This document shows positions 1 to 9,795 of a stretch of 35,880 nt of DNA, piece by piece (the stretch's first letter is position 1; each line of letters starts with the position of its first letter). The DNA comes from Winogradskyella sp. (lineage in GTDB: Bacteria > Bacteroidota > Bacteroidia > Flavobacteriales > Flavobacteriaceae): contig NZ_JADGDZ010000005.1 in NCBI RefSeq assembly GCF_016744625.1, positions 1 to 35,880 of the forward strand. The letters run 5' to 3'. The position numbers were made by a program, and so were the translations under genes. Below the pieces are notes generated by a model that saw only the letters and a program-made list of their open reading frames with translations, was not told the DNA's origin and made no database searches.

Positions 1-2320
1 AGCTATAGGTATGGCAGCTACAATGCTTATAGGTTTATGGATTGCAGATGAGTTAAATTATAACAATCACTTTAAAAATAAGAATACTATAGCTCAAATT
101 TTTCAGCATCAATCAAGTAATGGAGATATAGGAACTGGTCCTGCAATTCCTAGACCATTAGAGTTTGCCTTACGTGAAAGTTATAATGATAATTTTAAGC
201 ATATTATAATGTCTTCTTGGGAGCAGCCTAGGTATTTAAAGTATGGAGATATTAATATCTATACACAAGGAAACGCTATGCAAGAAGGAGGTCCAGATAT
301 GTTAGATCTTAAAATAATTGAAGGAGAGAGAGATGGACTTAAAGAGAAGAATTCGATAATGCTTTCAGAAACTTCTGCTAAAAAAATATTTGGATCTGCT
401 ACTGCAGTAGGTAAAATAATAATGGTTAACAATGCAGATGATTTAATAGTCAGAGCTGTTTATAAAGATATTCCGGTGAATAACTCATTTAATGAAATGG
501 ATTATTTAATACCATGGAAATATTATATCACAACGCAGCCATGGATAGAAAATTCTAAGGGTTCTTGGGGTAATAATTCATTTCAAATGTTTGTTCAGAT
601 TAATGACAATACCACTATGGAAGCTGTTACTTCAAAAATCAGAGATGTAAAGAAAAAAGCGGATCCAGAGTTGGTGCAATATAATCCAGAGTTATTTCTC
701 TTTCCGATGCACGATTGGTATTTAAAATCGGAATTTGAAAATGGAGTACAAGCTGGTGGACGAATTGAAAACGTATGGTTATTTGGTGTAATTGGGTTAT
801 TTGTATTGTTATTAGCTTGTATCAATTTTGTGAATTTAAGCACTGCACGATCTGAAAAAAGAGCCACCGAAGTGGGTATCAGAAAATCTATTGGCTCGCA
901 ACGTGGTCAACTCATTTTTCAATTTTTAAGTGAATCATTCTTAATTGTTTTCCTCTCATTTATAGTTGCATTAGGTATTGTTCTGCTTTTTCTAAATGGA
1001 TTTAATAATCTAGCGAGTAAGGCTATTGTTTTTCCTTGGGCAAATGCTCAATTTTGGGCAATATCATTTGTGTTTGTAATTATTACTGCGTTTTTAGCAG
1101 GTAGTTATCCAGCATTGTATTTATCATCATTTAATCCCGTCGCAGTTTTAAAAGGCACATTTAAATCTGGTCGTTATTCTTCATTACCACGAAAAATTTT
1201 AGTTGTAACCCAATTCACGGTTTCAATTGCTTTAATTATTGGGACGCTTGTGGTAATGAATCAAATTCAATTTAGCAAAGATAGACCTGTTGGTTATGAC
1301 AAGGAAGGTCTGATTCAAGTTCCAGTAATGAGCAGCGAATTTGTTGGAAAAAGAGATCTCATGCGCGAGCAATTTATTGCTTCAGGAGGTGCTATAGAAA
1401 TGGCAGGTACAAGTGGACCAATGACAAGTGTATGGTCAAATAGGTCTGGCTACACTTGGGAAGGCAAACCTGTTGGTTTCCAAGAAGATTTAGCTTATAC
1501 AACAGTGTCATATGAATTTACAGAAACTTTAGGCTTAAAGGTGACTTCTGGGAGAGGGTTTTCCAGAGAATTTGCAACTGATTCTAATGCTGTAATTCTT
1601 AACCAAACAGCAGTGAAATACTTGGGACTTATAGATCCTATAGGTAAGTACATAAGGGATTCTGATACTGAAGATCCAAATCCGCCATTAAAAATTATTG
1701 GAGTAGTAGAGGATATGGTCATACAATCACCATATAGTCCAGTTAAACAAGCGATGTATGTCTTTGAAAAGTATGCTAATACAGCATTCTATAATGTTAG
1801 ACTTAACCCTGAAAAAAGCACAAGTGAGAATTTAGAACTTATTGAAAGTGTTTTTAAAAAGAATTTCCCAAATACACCTTTCGATTTTCAATTTGTGGAT
1901 GAAGAGTATGGAGCAAAATTTAGATCAGAAGAACGTATTGCTAGTTTAGCTAGAGTCTTTACGGCATTGGCCATTTTTATAAGTTGTTTAGGTCTTTTTG
2001 GATTAGCATCTTTCGTTGCAGAACAAAGAACAAAAGAAATTGGTGTTAGAAAAGTATTAGGTGCATCTATTAGTCAGTTGTGGTTACTATTATCAAAAGA
2101 CTTTATCACTCTTGTTGTCATAGCGTTGTTGATTGCTTCACCATTAGCATATTATATTATGGGACAATGGTTACAGAAGTTTAATTATAGAACAACTGTA
2201 AGTTGGGATGTATTTGCGATTGCATGTTTCGGTGCATTAATAATAACATTAATTACGGTTAGTTTTCAAGCAATAAAGGCTGCGACTTCTAATCCTGTAA
2301 AGTCACTTAGAACAGAATAA
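1..2320 (+). CDS. MacB/FtsX-type ABC transporter permease 1 (5' end outside window)
   Basis: Inner-membrane permease of the MacB/FtsX class, which couples cytoplasmic ATP hydrolysis to movements of a periplasmic domain instead of forming a classical channel. The reading frame is open from base 2 (Ala-Ile-Gly before the first visible Met at 11), so the true start lies upstream and the first membrane helix is cut. 769 residues are visible from that Met. In order: periplasmic core domain, three-helix FtsX block at about 253-385 containing ATEVGIRKSIGS, a helix at about 395-415, a second periplasmic domain, and a second FtsX block from about 646 containing KEIGVRKVLGAS. The C-terminus NPVKSLRTE is shared in form with the four following paralogues. 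The next gene starts 21 bp downstream, so co-transcription is likely. The substrate cannot be read from sequence. Confidence 0.9.
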   Translation, partial: AIGMAATMLIGLWIADELNYNNHFKNKNTIAQIFQHQSSNGDIGTGPAIPRPLEFALRESYNDNFKHIIMSSWEQPRYLKYGDINIYTQGNAMQEGGPDMLDLKIIEGERDGLKEKNSIMLSETSAKKIFGSATAVGKIIMVNNADDLIVRAVYKDIPVNNSFNEMDYLIPWKYYITTQPWIENSKGSWGNNSFQMFVQINDNTTMEAVTSKIRDVKKKADPELVQYNPELFLFPMHDWYLKSEFENGVQAGGRIENVWLFGVIGLFVLLLACINFVNLSTARSEKRATEVGIRKSIGSQRGQLIFQFLSESFLIVFLSFIVALGIVLLFLNGFNNLASKAIVFPWANAQFWAISFVFVIITAFLAGSYPALYLSSFNPVAVLKGTFKSGRYSSLPRKILVVTQFTVSIALIIGTLVVMNQIQFSKDRPVGYDKEGLIQVPVMSSEFVGKRDLMREQFIASGGAIEMAGTSGPMTSVWSNRSGYTWEGKPVGFQEDLAYTTVSYEFTETLGLKVTSGRGFSREFATDSNAVILNQTAVKYLGLIDPIGKYIRDSDTEDPNPPLKIIGVVEDMVIQSPYSPVKQAMYVFEKYANTAFYNVRLNPEKSTSENLELIESVFKKNFPNTPFDFQFVDEEYGAKFRSEERIASLARVFTALAIFISCLGLFGLASFVAEQRTKEIGVRKVLGASISQLWLLLSKDFITLVVIALLIASPLAYYIMGQWLQKFNYRTTVSWDVFAIACFGALIITLITVSFQAIKAATSNPVKSLRTE

Positions 2321-2341
2321 ACGAATCTAAAGCGAACAATC

Positions 2342-4759
2342 ATGATTAAAAATTATTTTAAAATAGCACTCAGAAACCTGTGGAAGCATAGAACATTTAC
2401 GACACTAAATGTTATGGGCCTTACTGCTGCATTTGGAGTAGCCATTTTGTTGTCTATGTTCGCATTGTTTCAGCTTTCTTTTGACCGTTTTCATGAACAA
2501 GGAGATTATCTTTATCAAGTGTATTCAGAAGATAGTGCAGCAGATGGTATTGAAGCTAATACCTCAAAATCTGAACCTTTTGCAGCAGCACTCAGAGATG
2601 AGACAACAGGTATTAAGAAGATAACACGTCATAATGGTTCTGGTGTGTTATTGAGCTTTCAAGATAAGCAGCTTTATATGAATGGTGCTTATGTTGATCC
2701 TGATTTTTTTGATATGTTCAGTTTTCCTATTATTAACGGTGATAAGAAGAACCCAATCACTTCTGAATCTTCTGTCGCTATTACAGAGCATGCTGCAAAA
2801 CGAATATTTGGAGAGAAAAATCCTATCGGAGAAACGGTTACTATTTTAAGAGATGGAGAAGAGGTGCCGTTTAATGTTACGGCAATTGTGGAAGACTTTC
2901 CTAATACAAGTTCAATGGGCTTTGATATAATATTAAATTTTAAAAGTCAAGGACAGCATGCTTATGCTCGTTCAGTAGGACGATGGGATGTTGAGAATCA
3001 TAATGTTTATATGCAACTTTCTAAAGGAATGACACCTGCACAATTTGAAAAAAGTACAACAGATTTTACGCAACTACATTATAAAAATGAGATCGATAAC
3101 GCAAAGCGTGATGGCGTACAACCCAATACAGATGGTAATTATAGACAAATAAAACTATTGTCTTTGGCTGATGTAAAATTTGCTAATTTCAATCAAGGTG
3201 CTGTAACTGTAAATCGCACTATACCTTATTTGGTATTAGGTATTGCAATTTTAATTCTGTTTATAGCCTGCGTCAACTTCATAAATATGAGTATTGCCAA
3301 AAGCGCACAGCGATTACGTGAAATCGGAATGCGCAAAACTTTAGGTGCCAATAAAAAACAGTTGTTCTTTCTGTTTTGGGGAGAAAGCATTTTGGTGTTT
3401 TTAGTATCTGTAAGTTTAGGGGTTTTGATGGCTAATATTTTGTTGCCATCGTTTCAAAACTTGTTTACAACAGAAGCATCGTTTGCAATATTATTAAATC
3501 CTTCTTTACTGCTCGTGTTGATTTTGAGTGTCGTGGTCATTACGCTAATCGCTGGAGGTTATCCTGCACTATTAATGAGCCGTCTTGGTACATTACAAAG
3601 TTTAAAAGGAAAATTGGATAGTAGTGGAAAAAATCACTTGCGCAATAGTTTAATGGTTTTACAGTTTGGTATTGCCATATTGCTCATTGGTGGAACGCTC
3701 GTGCTTTGGGATCAAGTAGAATTTATGCGCACCAAAGATTTGGGTTTTAATAAAGATCAGGTAATTGCTTTTCCACTTAATGGAAAACGTAATGATCAAC
3801 AAGCGATGCAATTACTTCGAGATGCACTCCAAGATAAAACGAATATTGTAAGTGTTACAGCTTCGAATAATATTTTAGGTATTGGTAAGGATGGAAGCCG
3901 TTCTACAAGTGTTTTGGGTTTTGATTATAAAGGCAAAGGAGTAGAGACGCATATGTTGGTTGTGGATGCAGATTATGTTGAAACTTTAGATTTAAATCTA
4001 GTTGAAGGTCGCTCATTCCGAAAAAATTTGGTTAGTGATAGTTTGTCGGTTATTATCAATGAAGCGATGGTAAAACAGCTAAATGAAGAAGAAATACTGA
4101 ATTCTAAAATGAATATTGATGATAAGTTGTATACTATTGTTGGTGTTGTTAAGGATTATAATTTTCAAGAACTCGATCGGAATATTGCACCGATGTCACT
4201 TTTTGCATTACCTAATTGGAATTTAAGAAACGTATATGTTAAGGTTACACCTCAAAATTTAGAACAGGCGTACAATGAGGTAAAAACAGCTTGGAACACA
4301 ATCGAATCTAATGCAGAATTTCAAGGTTCATTTTTAAACGAAAATGTAGATCGTACACTACATAATGAACGCAATATGATTACAATGATTGGAAGTGGTT
4401 CATTACTAGCTATTGTCTTGAGTTGCATTGGTTTATTTGCCATGTCATTGCTTATTGTAGCACAACGTAGAAAAGAAATAGGAGTACGTAAAATTGTGGG
4501 AGCAAGTGTTTCTGCGATTACGGTACTTTTAACTAAGGATTTTTTAAAATTGGTAGCCATCGCTTTCCTCATTGCAACACCTATTACGTGGTGGGCAATG
4601 AGTAAATGGTTACAGAATTATGCTTACCGTATTGATTTGAATATTTGGATGTTCCTTGCAGCTGGAGGAATTGCTGTGTTTATAGCCATGATGACAATAT
4701 CTGTAAAGACGATAAAAGCAGCAACATCTAATCCTGTAAACTCATTGCGTACAGAATAA
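2342..4759 (+). CDS. MacB/FtsX-type ABC transporter permease 2
   Basis: Complete 805-residue paralogue of the preceding permease. The N-terminus MIKNYFKIALRNLWKHR is the amphipathic lead-in to the first membrane helix typical of this family. It is followed by a MacB-like periplasmic core, FtsX block 1 at about 293-420 (REIGMRKTLGAN), a helix near 436-455, a second periplasmic core, and FtsX block 2 from about 678 (KEIGVRKIVGAS), ending NPVNSLRTE. The ATG is the only start that keeps the conserved N-terminus. It sits 21 bp after the previous stop and 25 bp before the next start, inside one transcription unit. It is likely to pair with a sibling permease and a LolD-like ATPase. The substrate is unknown. 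Lipoprotein, peptide or antimicrobial export are family possibilities only. Confidence 0.92.
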   Translation: MIKNYFKIALRNLWKHRTFTTLNVMGLTAAFGVAILLSMFALFQLSFDRFHEQGDYLYQVYSEDSAADGIEANTSKSEPFAAALRDETTGIKKITRHNGSGVLLSFQDKQLYMNGAYVDPDFFDMFSFPIINGDKKNPITSESSVAITEHAAKRIFGEKNPIGETVTILRDGEEVPFNVTAIVEDFPNTSSMGFDIILNFKSQGQHAYARSVGRWDVENHNVYMQLSKGMTPAQFEKSTTDFTQLHYKNEIDNAKRDGVQPNTDGNYRQIKLLSLADVKFANFNQGAVTVNRTIPYLVLGIAILILFIACVNFINMSIAKSAQRLREIGMRKTLGANKKQLFFLFWGESILVFLVSVSLGVLMANILLPSFQNLFTTEASFAILLNPSLLLVLILSVVVITLIAGGYPALLMSRLGTLQSLKGKLDSSGKNHLRNSLMVLQFGIAILLIGGTLVLWDQVEFMRTKDLGFNKDQVIAFPLNGKRNDQQAMQLLRDALQDKTNIVSVTASNNILGIGKDGSRSTSVLGFDYKGKGVETHMLVVDADYVETLDLNLVEGRSFRKNLVSDSLSVIINEAMVKQLNEEEILNSKMNIDDKLYTIVGVVKDYNFQELDRNIAPMSLFALPNWNLRNVYVKVTPQNLEQAYNEVKTAWNTIESNAEFQGSFLNENVDRTLHNERNMITMIGSGSLLAIVLSCIGLFAMSLLIVAQRRKEIGVRKIVGASVSAITVLLTKDFLKLVAIAFLIATPITWWAMSKWLQNYAYRIDLNIWMFLAAGGIAVFIAMMTISVKTIKAATSNPVNSLRTE

Positions 4760-4784
4760 ATTATTAATCAAAAAACGAACAATA

Positions 4785-7232
4785 ATGATCAAAAATTATT
4801 TCAAAATAGCATGGAGGAATATTATGAAGCACAAGGTGTTTTCTCTAATAAATGTTATTGGTCTTACCATAGGTTTAAGTGCATCGTTTGTTATTGGTTT
4901 AATGATTTATTACGATGCAACGTTTGATACATTTCATAATGATAGTGATCGAATTTATAGAGTAGTGACAGATTTTAATAGTCCAGAAGAAAAAGATTAT
5001 AATCCTGGTATTACATTAGCCTTAGAAGATGCAATTAAGGATAATTTAAATTTAGAAGTCGTAAGCGGTTTTTATATTGAACGTCCTTCAAAAGTTGAGA
5101 ATAAGGAATTAGCTTCAGAATTTAAGTGGCCCAATTTTGTCATTTATACAGATGCTAATTATTTTAAAATTTTCAATTATAAGTTTTTAGCAGGAGATGA
5201 TACAAATGTGTTATCAAACCCAAATAATGTTATTTTAACTGAAAAACGAGCTGCTGACTATTTTCCAAATACAGCTCCTGACGATATCATAGGGAAAACC
5301 TTAGTTTACAATGATTCACTAAATATTACTGTAACAGGAATTGTAGAGAATTTTATAGAACGAACAGATTTTGTTTTTGAAGAGTTTATTTCGCATCCTA
5401 CACTTTTTCAAACACGATTAAGGGATCAGTTCCTTAATAAACAGTGGGATAATACAAACTCAAATTCTCAACTTTTTGTAAAGTTAAAGGCATCTTCTAA
5501 TTTGGCTACTGTTCAAAATCGTTTAACTGATTTAGCTAAAGAACATGAAGATGAAGAGGCTAAAGAATATGGATATGAGCAAATATTTACATTACAACCT
5601 TTAGCAGATATTCATTTTAATGAAGACTATGGTATTTATGATTGGTCTAAAGGGCAAGCAAGCAAGACCTTGCTAACAAATTTAGCTTTGGTTGCCTTAT
5701 TTCTGTTGGTGTTAGGTTGTATTAATTTTATTAATCTAAATACCGCTCAAGCATCTCAACGCGCTAAGGAAATTGGAATTCGAAAAACCTTAGGCAGTTC
5801 TAGAAAACAGCTCATAGGTCAGTTTATGGGAGAGACGTTTTTACTGGTTTTTGTATCAGCTTTATTATCACTAGCATTATCTAAATGGCTTATCAATGTG
5901 TTTTCAGATTTTGTGCCAGAAGGCTTAAGTTTTGAGCTCTTTAAAACACCATTAATATTAATTGGAATAGTCGTTTTATTGCTCATAGTTACATTTTTAT
6001 CAGGCTTTTATCCAGCATTGGTTTTATCAAAGTTTAATACCGTTTCAGTTTTAAAAAATCATTTAGCAGTTGGAGACAAAAAAGTAAAACTTAGAAAGTT
6101 TTTAACCGTATTTCAATTCACTATCGCTCAGGTTTTTATAATTGCGACATTATTGGTTGGCAAGCAAATAAATTATTTGTTAAATAAAGATATGGGATTT
6201 AAGACCGAAGCTATAGTTTCAATCCGTAGTCCAAGGAGCGAAAGTGAACTTTCTAAAAAAGAACTATATGCAGAAAAATTAAGAGCCATATCGCAAATTA
6301 AAAAAGTTAGTATTGGTGGTGCAGCTCCAGCATCATTTTCAACTAATAGTACTGAAATAACTTACATGGATGGAGAGAACGAAGTTAAATCAGAGCTACA
6401 ATTTATTTTTGGAGATACTAATTACTCAAAATTATTTGAATTAGAAATCTTAGCAGGAAGATCGATTAGAAATGACACCATAAAAGAATTGGTAATAAAT
6501 GAGACCTGTAGAAATAGGCTTGGTTTTATAACTCCTGAAGATGCTATCGGAAAAACCGTTGAATTAAATGAAGAAGACGTCGCTATTGTTGGTGTAATGG
6601 CAGATTTTCATCAACGTTCCTTAAAAAGTGAAATTAAGCCTATGGCTTTACGTGGAGATTGGTATCGACCAAGATGGAGTCAGTTTCAGACCGTGCATAT
6701 TGCTTTTCAAAATAAATCACCTAATGGTTTAAAAGGAGCACTTTCAGAAATTAAAAATGCTTATAAATCTGTTTATTCAGAAATAGATGACTATGAGGTT
6801 AAGTTTATGGATGAAAGTATTCAAAAATTTTATAATAAGGAAAGAAAGGTTTCAAAACTACTAAATTGGGCTACTGGCTTATCAATATTAATTAGCTGTT
6901 TAGGGTTATTAGGATTAGTGATTTATACTACTAATCGACGCATAAAAGAAATTGGAGTGCGTAAAGTTTTAGGTGCTTCATTAATCCAAATCAATACACT
7001 TCTGTGTAAAGAGTTTTTAATTCTTGTTGCAATTGCATTTATAGTTGCTGCTCCAATTGCTTATTATGGCATTAATAATTGGTTACAAGATTTTTCATAT
7101 AAAGCAAGCATTAGTTTCTGGGTGTTTATAGCAAGTGGATGTGCTATGATTTTCTTTGCTTTGTTAGTAATCAGTGTAAGGACGTTACAAGCTGCTAATG
7201 CAAATCCAGTAAATTCTTTGCGTTCTGAGTAA
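4785..7232 (+). CDS. MacB/FtsX-type ABC transporter permease 3
   Basis: Complete 815-residue member of the same family and the last gene before the terminator at 7278. It starts MIKNYFKIAWRNIMKHK. The predicted layout is helix 1, periplasmic core, FtsX block 1 at about 295-430 (KEIGIRKTLGSS), a helix near 438-458, second periplasmic core, and FtsX block 2 from about 691 (KEIGVRKVLGAS). The end is NPVNSLRSE, Ser replacing the Thr of its neighbours. The gap to the next permease is almost 200 bp, unlike the short 13-25 bp gaps elsewhere in the array, so this gene probably ends the first transcript. It is distant enough from its neighbours to suggest an old duplication with different periplasmic specificity. 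Confidence 0.92.
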   Translation: MIKNYFKIAWRNIMKHKVFSLINVIGLTIGLSASFVIGLMIYYDATFDTFHNDSDRIYRVVTDFNSPEEKDYNPGITLALEDAIKDNLNLEVVSGFYIERPSKVENKELASEFKWPNFVIYTDANYFKIFNYKFLAGDDTNVLSNPNNVILTEKRAADYFPNTAPDDIIGKTLVYNDSLNITVTGIVENFIERTDFVFEEFISHPTLFQTRLRDQFLNKQWDNTNSNSQLFVKLKASSNLATVQNRLTDLAKEHEDEEAKEYGYEQIFTLQPLADIHFNEDYGIYDWSKGQASKTLLTNLALVALFLLVLGCINFINLNTAQASQRAKEIGIRKTLGSSRKQLIGQFMGETFLLVFVSALLSLALSKWLINVFSDFVPEGLSFELFKTPLILIGIVVLLLIVTFLSGFYPALVLSKFNTVSVLKNHLAVGDKKVKLRKFLTVFQFTIAQVFIIATLLVGKQINYLLNKDMGFKTEAIVSIRSPRSESELSKKELYAEKLRAISQIKKVSIGGAAPASFSTNSTEITYMDGENEVKSELQFIFGDTNYSKLFELEILAGRSIRNDTIKELVINETCRNRLGFITPEDAIGKTVELNEEDVAIVGVMADFHQRSLKSEIKPMALRGDWYRPRWSQFQTVHIAFQNKSPNGLKGALSEIKNAYKSVYSEIDDYEVKFMDESIQKFYNKERKVSKLLNWATGLSILISCLGLLGLVIYTTNRRIKEIGVRKVLGASLIQINTLLCKEFLILVAIAFIVAAPIAYYGINNWLQDFSYKASISFWVFIASGCAMIFFALLVISVRTLQAANANPVNSLRSE

Positions 7233-7277
7233 GCATCATTTTTAACTAAATTTCTAAGAATACTTTGCCTAAGTTTT

Positions 7278-7328
7278 AAAGTGTTCGATTACGAACAAGA
7301 AGTGTATCAAAATCGAACACTTTTTTTT
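7278..7328 (+). terminator. Intrinsic terminator splitting the permease array
   Basis: A perfect 12-bp inverted repeat (AAGTGTTCGATT at 7279-7290, AATCGAACACTT at 7311-7322) closes a 20-nt loop and runs into eight T residues at 7321-7328. It lies 46 bp after the stop of permease 3, and the next gene starts 103 bp later. It therefore separates the cluster into a 3-permease unit and a second unit beginning at 7431. Confidence 0.85.
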
Positions 7329-7430
7329 CGAAACATAATTGTAATATATTGATTTATAGCCGTTTGTGTTTTTGGCATTATCTTCTCAATATAAATGGTA
7401 TAAGTAATTAATTCAGTCAAAAAAAGAACC

Positions 7431-9782
7431 ATGATTTTAAATTATATAAAAATAGCATTCAGGACTCTATTGAAAAATAAAGGTTATAGCTTCTTAAATA
7501 TTTTTGGCTTGGCTATAGGCATTACATGTGCCAGTTTAATCTTTCTTTGGGTTGAAGATGAAGTGAGTTTTAACTCAGATTTTCAAAAGCAAGATCAAGT
7601 TTATTATGTGCCAACACATCAGGAATATGATGGAGAATGGAGAACATTTAATTCTACACCTGGACCTTTAGCAGAAGCTATGAAAACGGAAATTCCTGGC
7701 GTTGTTAGAGCAACAAGAACAAAGCAAAGAGACTTTTTATTTACTGTAGATGATAATGGTATTAATCGTTCTGGACGTTATGTTGATGAAGATTTTATTG
7801 AGATATTCAGTTTAACCTTTGTAGAAGGAAATAAAAATGAAGCTTTTAAAAATCCAGAAGCAATTATTATTACAAAGGAAACAGCAGAACAGTTGTTTGG
7901 GAAGAATACAAAAGTATTAGGTAAAACACTCAGAGTTGATAATAAAGAGAATTTTCTGATTACAGGTGTCATTGATAACCTCTCTAAAAATGTCACTTTT
8001 CCTGTGAATTGGATTGCACCTTTTGAGCGTTATAGTAGAGGAAAAGAATGGACAAATGGATATGGTAGTTTTTTCGCAGATACTTTTGTTGAGTTATCAC
8101 TTGAAGCTGATTTTACAGCGACAGATGCACTAGTTCGCGGATTACTTGAGAAAAAAACTGACGACAGCAATTCAAAAGCATTTTTGCATTCAATAAAAGA
8201 TTGGCATCTTAGAGATAATTTTGAAAATGGGAAACAAGTTAATGGACGTATTGTTTATGTACGTTTATTTACAATCATAGCTTTAATTATTTTACTTATT
8301 GCCTGTATAAATTTTATGAATTTATCTACAGCTAGAAGTGAAAAACGAGCAAATGAAGTTGGTGTTAGAAAAGCTATGGGTTCTGGTCGTTCTCGATTAA
8401 TTTTTCAATTTATTTCTGAAGCTTTAATTCTGGCTTTTATGGCGACACTTGTAAGTGTTCTATTGCTATTTATTTTATTACCTCAGTTTAATTTAATCAT
8501 TGATAAGAATTTAGTGTTAGGCCTCGCAAAGCCAGTACATATCATTGTTTTATTAGGAATTACTCTAGTTTGTGGAATTTTTGCTGGTCTTTATCCTGCA
8601 TTCTATTTGTCTTCATTTAAACCTGTTGAGGTGTTAAAAGGTTTAAAGGTTAGTCAAGGCTCTGCCACATTTATTAGAAAAGGACTTGTTGTTGGTCAGT
8701 TTACGATTTCTATTGTTTTTATCATTTGTACCATTTTAGTATATCAACAAATTCAGCATGTAAAAAATAGAGATTTAGGTTTTGATAAAGACCAATTGAT
8801 TTCATTAAATGTCAATGGCACTATGATCGAAAAATTTTCAGTCATAAAACAAGATTTAGTTAATACAGGAGCAATAACAAGTGTAGGTTTAAATAATTCT
8901 GGTGTTTTAGATGGAGGCAATAATGGATCTGGTTTAGAATGGACTGGTGGAACAAATACAGAAGATGTATTGATTTTCTTTAGATATATCAGTTCAGATT
9001 TCTTAGAAACTGCAGGTATGGAACTCGCTGAAGGTCGTGGTTTTAGTGAGAATAGAACTAAAGATAGTACGAGTGTTTTGATAACCGAATCTTTTGCAAA
9101 ATTAATGGGTGAAGGTAGCGCTATTGGCAAAAAAGTAACAAGAGGAGACACTTATACAGTTATTGGTGTGGTGAAAGATTATTTATATGATGATATGTAT
9201 GGACAAAGTGATCCTGTGCTCTTTTTTAATTATCACGGAGAAGCTAGCTATATGTATCTAAAAACTAATCCTAAAATAGCCACTAGTGATATGCTATCTA
9301 AAGTTGAAGCCGTGATGAAAAAACATAACCCAGCTTTTCCTTTTGAATATGCATTTGTAGATGAAACGTTTAATGCAAAATTTAAAAGTGAACAACTTAT
9401 TGGTAAGCTCTCACAACTCTTTGCTTTATTAGCAATACTTATTTCTTGTTTAGGTCTTTTTGGTTTGGCTGCTTACACAGCAGAACAACGCAGTAAAGAA
9501 ATTGGAGTTAGAAAAGTTTTAGGAGCTAGTGTTTCAGGTATTGTGAAATTGTTGTCTAAAGACTTTTTAAAACTTGTAGGTATTTCAATTTTAATAGCCA
9601 TTCCTATTGCTTGGTATGCCATGGGTAATTGGCTTCAAGATTATGCTTATCGCATAGAAATTAATTGGTGGATTTTTGTCATTGCAGGTGTCGTTGCTAT
9701 ATTAATTGCGTTGGTAACTGTAAGTTTTCAAGCCATTAAAGCAGCAATGGCAAACCCAGTAGATAGTTTAAAAACAGAATAA
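7431..9782 (+). CDS. MacB/FtsX-type ABC transporter permease 4
   Basis: Complete 783-residue permease and first gene of the second transcription unit. The N-terminus MILNYIKIAFRTLLKNKG is of the family type. FtsX block 1 lies at about 276-400 (ANEVGVRKAMGSG), a helix near 418-438, and FtsX block 2 from about 658 (KEIGVRKVLGAS), with the C-terminus NPVDSLKTE. The last 21 codons (9720-9782) match the end of permease 5 (12121-12183) at 56 of 63 bases, with mostly synonymous differences, so these two are the closest pair. Permease 5 follows after 13 bp. A promoter must lie in 7329-7430, but I could not assign it to a clear consensus. Confidence 0.92.
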   Translation: MILNYIKIAFRTLLKNKGYSFLNIFGLAIGITCASLIFLWVEDEVSFNSDFQKQDQVYYVPTHQEYDGEWRTFNSTPGPLAEAMKTEIPGVVRATRTKQRDFLFTVDDNGINRSGRYVDEDFIEIFSLTFVEGNKNEAFKNPEAIIITKETAEQLFGKNTKVLGKTLRVDNKENFLITGVIDNLSKNVTFPVNWIAPFERYSRGKEWTNGYGSFFADTFVELSLEADFTATDALVRGLLEKKTDDSNSKAFLHSIKDWHLRDNFENGKQVNGRIVYVRLFTIIALIILLIACINFMNLSTARSEKRANEVGVRKAMGSGRSRLIFQFISEALILAFMATLVSVLLLFILLPQFNLIIDKNLVLGLAKPVHIIVLLGITLVCGIFAGLYPAFYLSSFKPVEVLKGLKVSQGSATFIRKGLVVGQFTISIVFIICTILVYQQIQHVKNRDLGFDKDQLISLNVNGTMIEKFSVIKQDLVNTGAITSVGLNNSGVLDGGNNGSGLEWTGGTNTEDVLIFFRYISSDFLETAGMELAEGRGFSENRTKDSTSVLITESFAKLMGEGSAIGKKVTRGDTYTVIGVVKDYLYDDMYGQSDPVLFFNYHGEASYMYLKTNPKIATSDMLSKVEAVMKKHNPAFPFEYAFVDETFNAKFKSEQLIGKLSQLFALLAILISCLGLFGLAAYTAEQRSKEIGVRKVLGASVSGIVKLLSKDFLKLVGISILIAIPIAWYAMGNWLQDYAYRIEINWWIFVIAGVVAILIALVTVSFQAIKAAMANPVDSLKTE

Positions 9783-9795
9783 AAAAACAAGTGCT

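Noticed and set aside
7371..7390. Possible sigma-54 promoter (TTGGCAT...TCTCA) before permease 4
   Set aside because: The -24 GG is present but the -12 element reads TC instead of GC at the right spacing, so it does not meet the consensus.
8753..9151. 132-residue minus-strand open frame inside permease 4
   Set aside because: It is antisense to a clear permease-coding frame, has no recognisable domain and no plausible promoter; a shadow frame.
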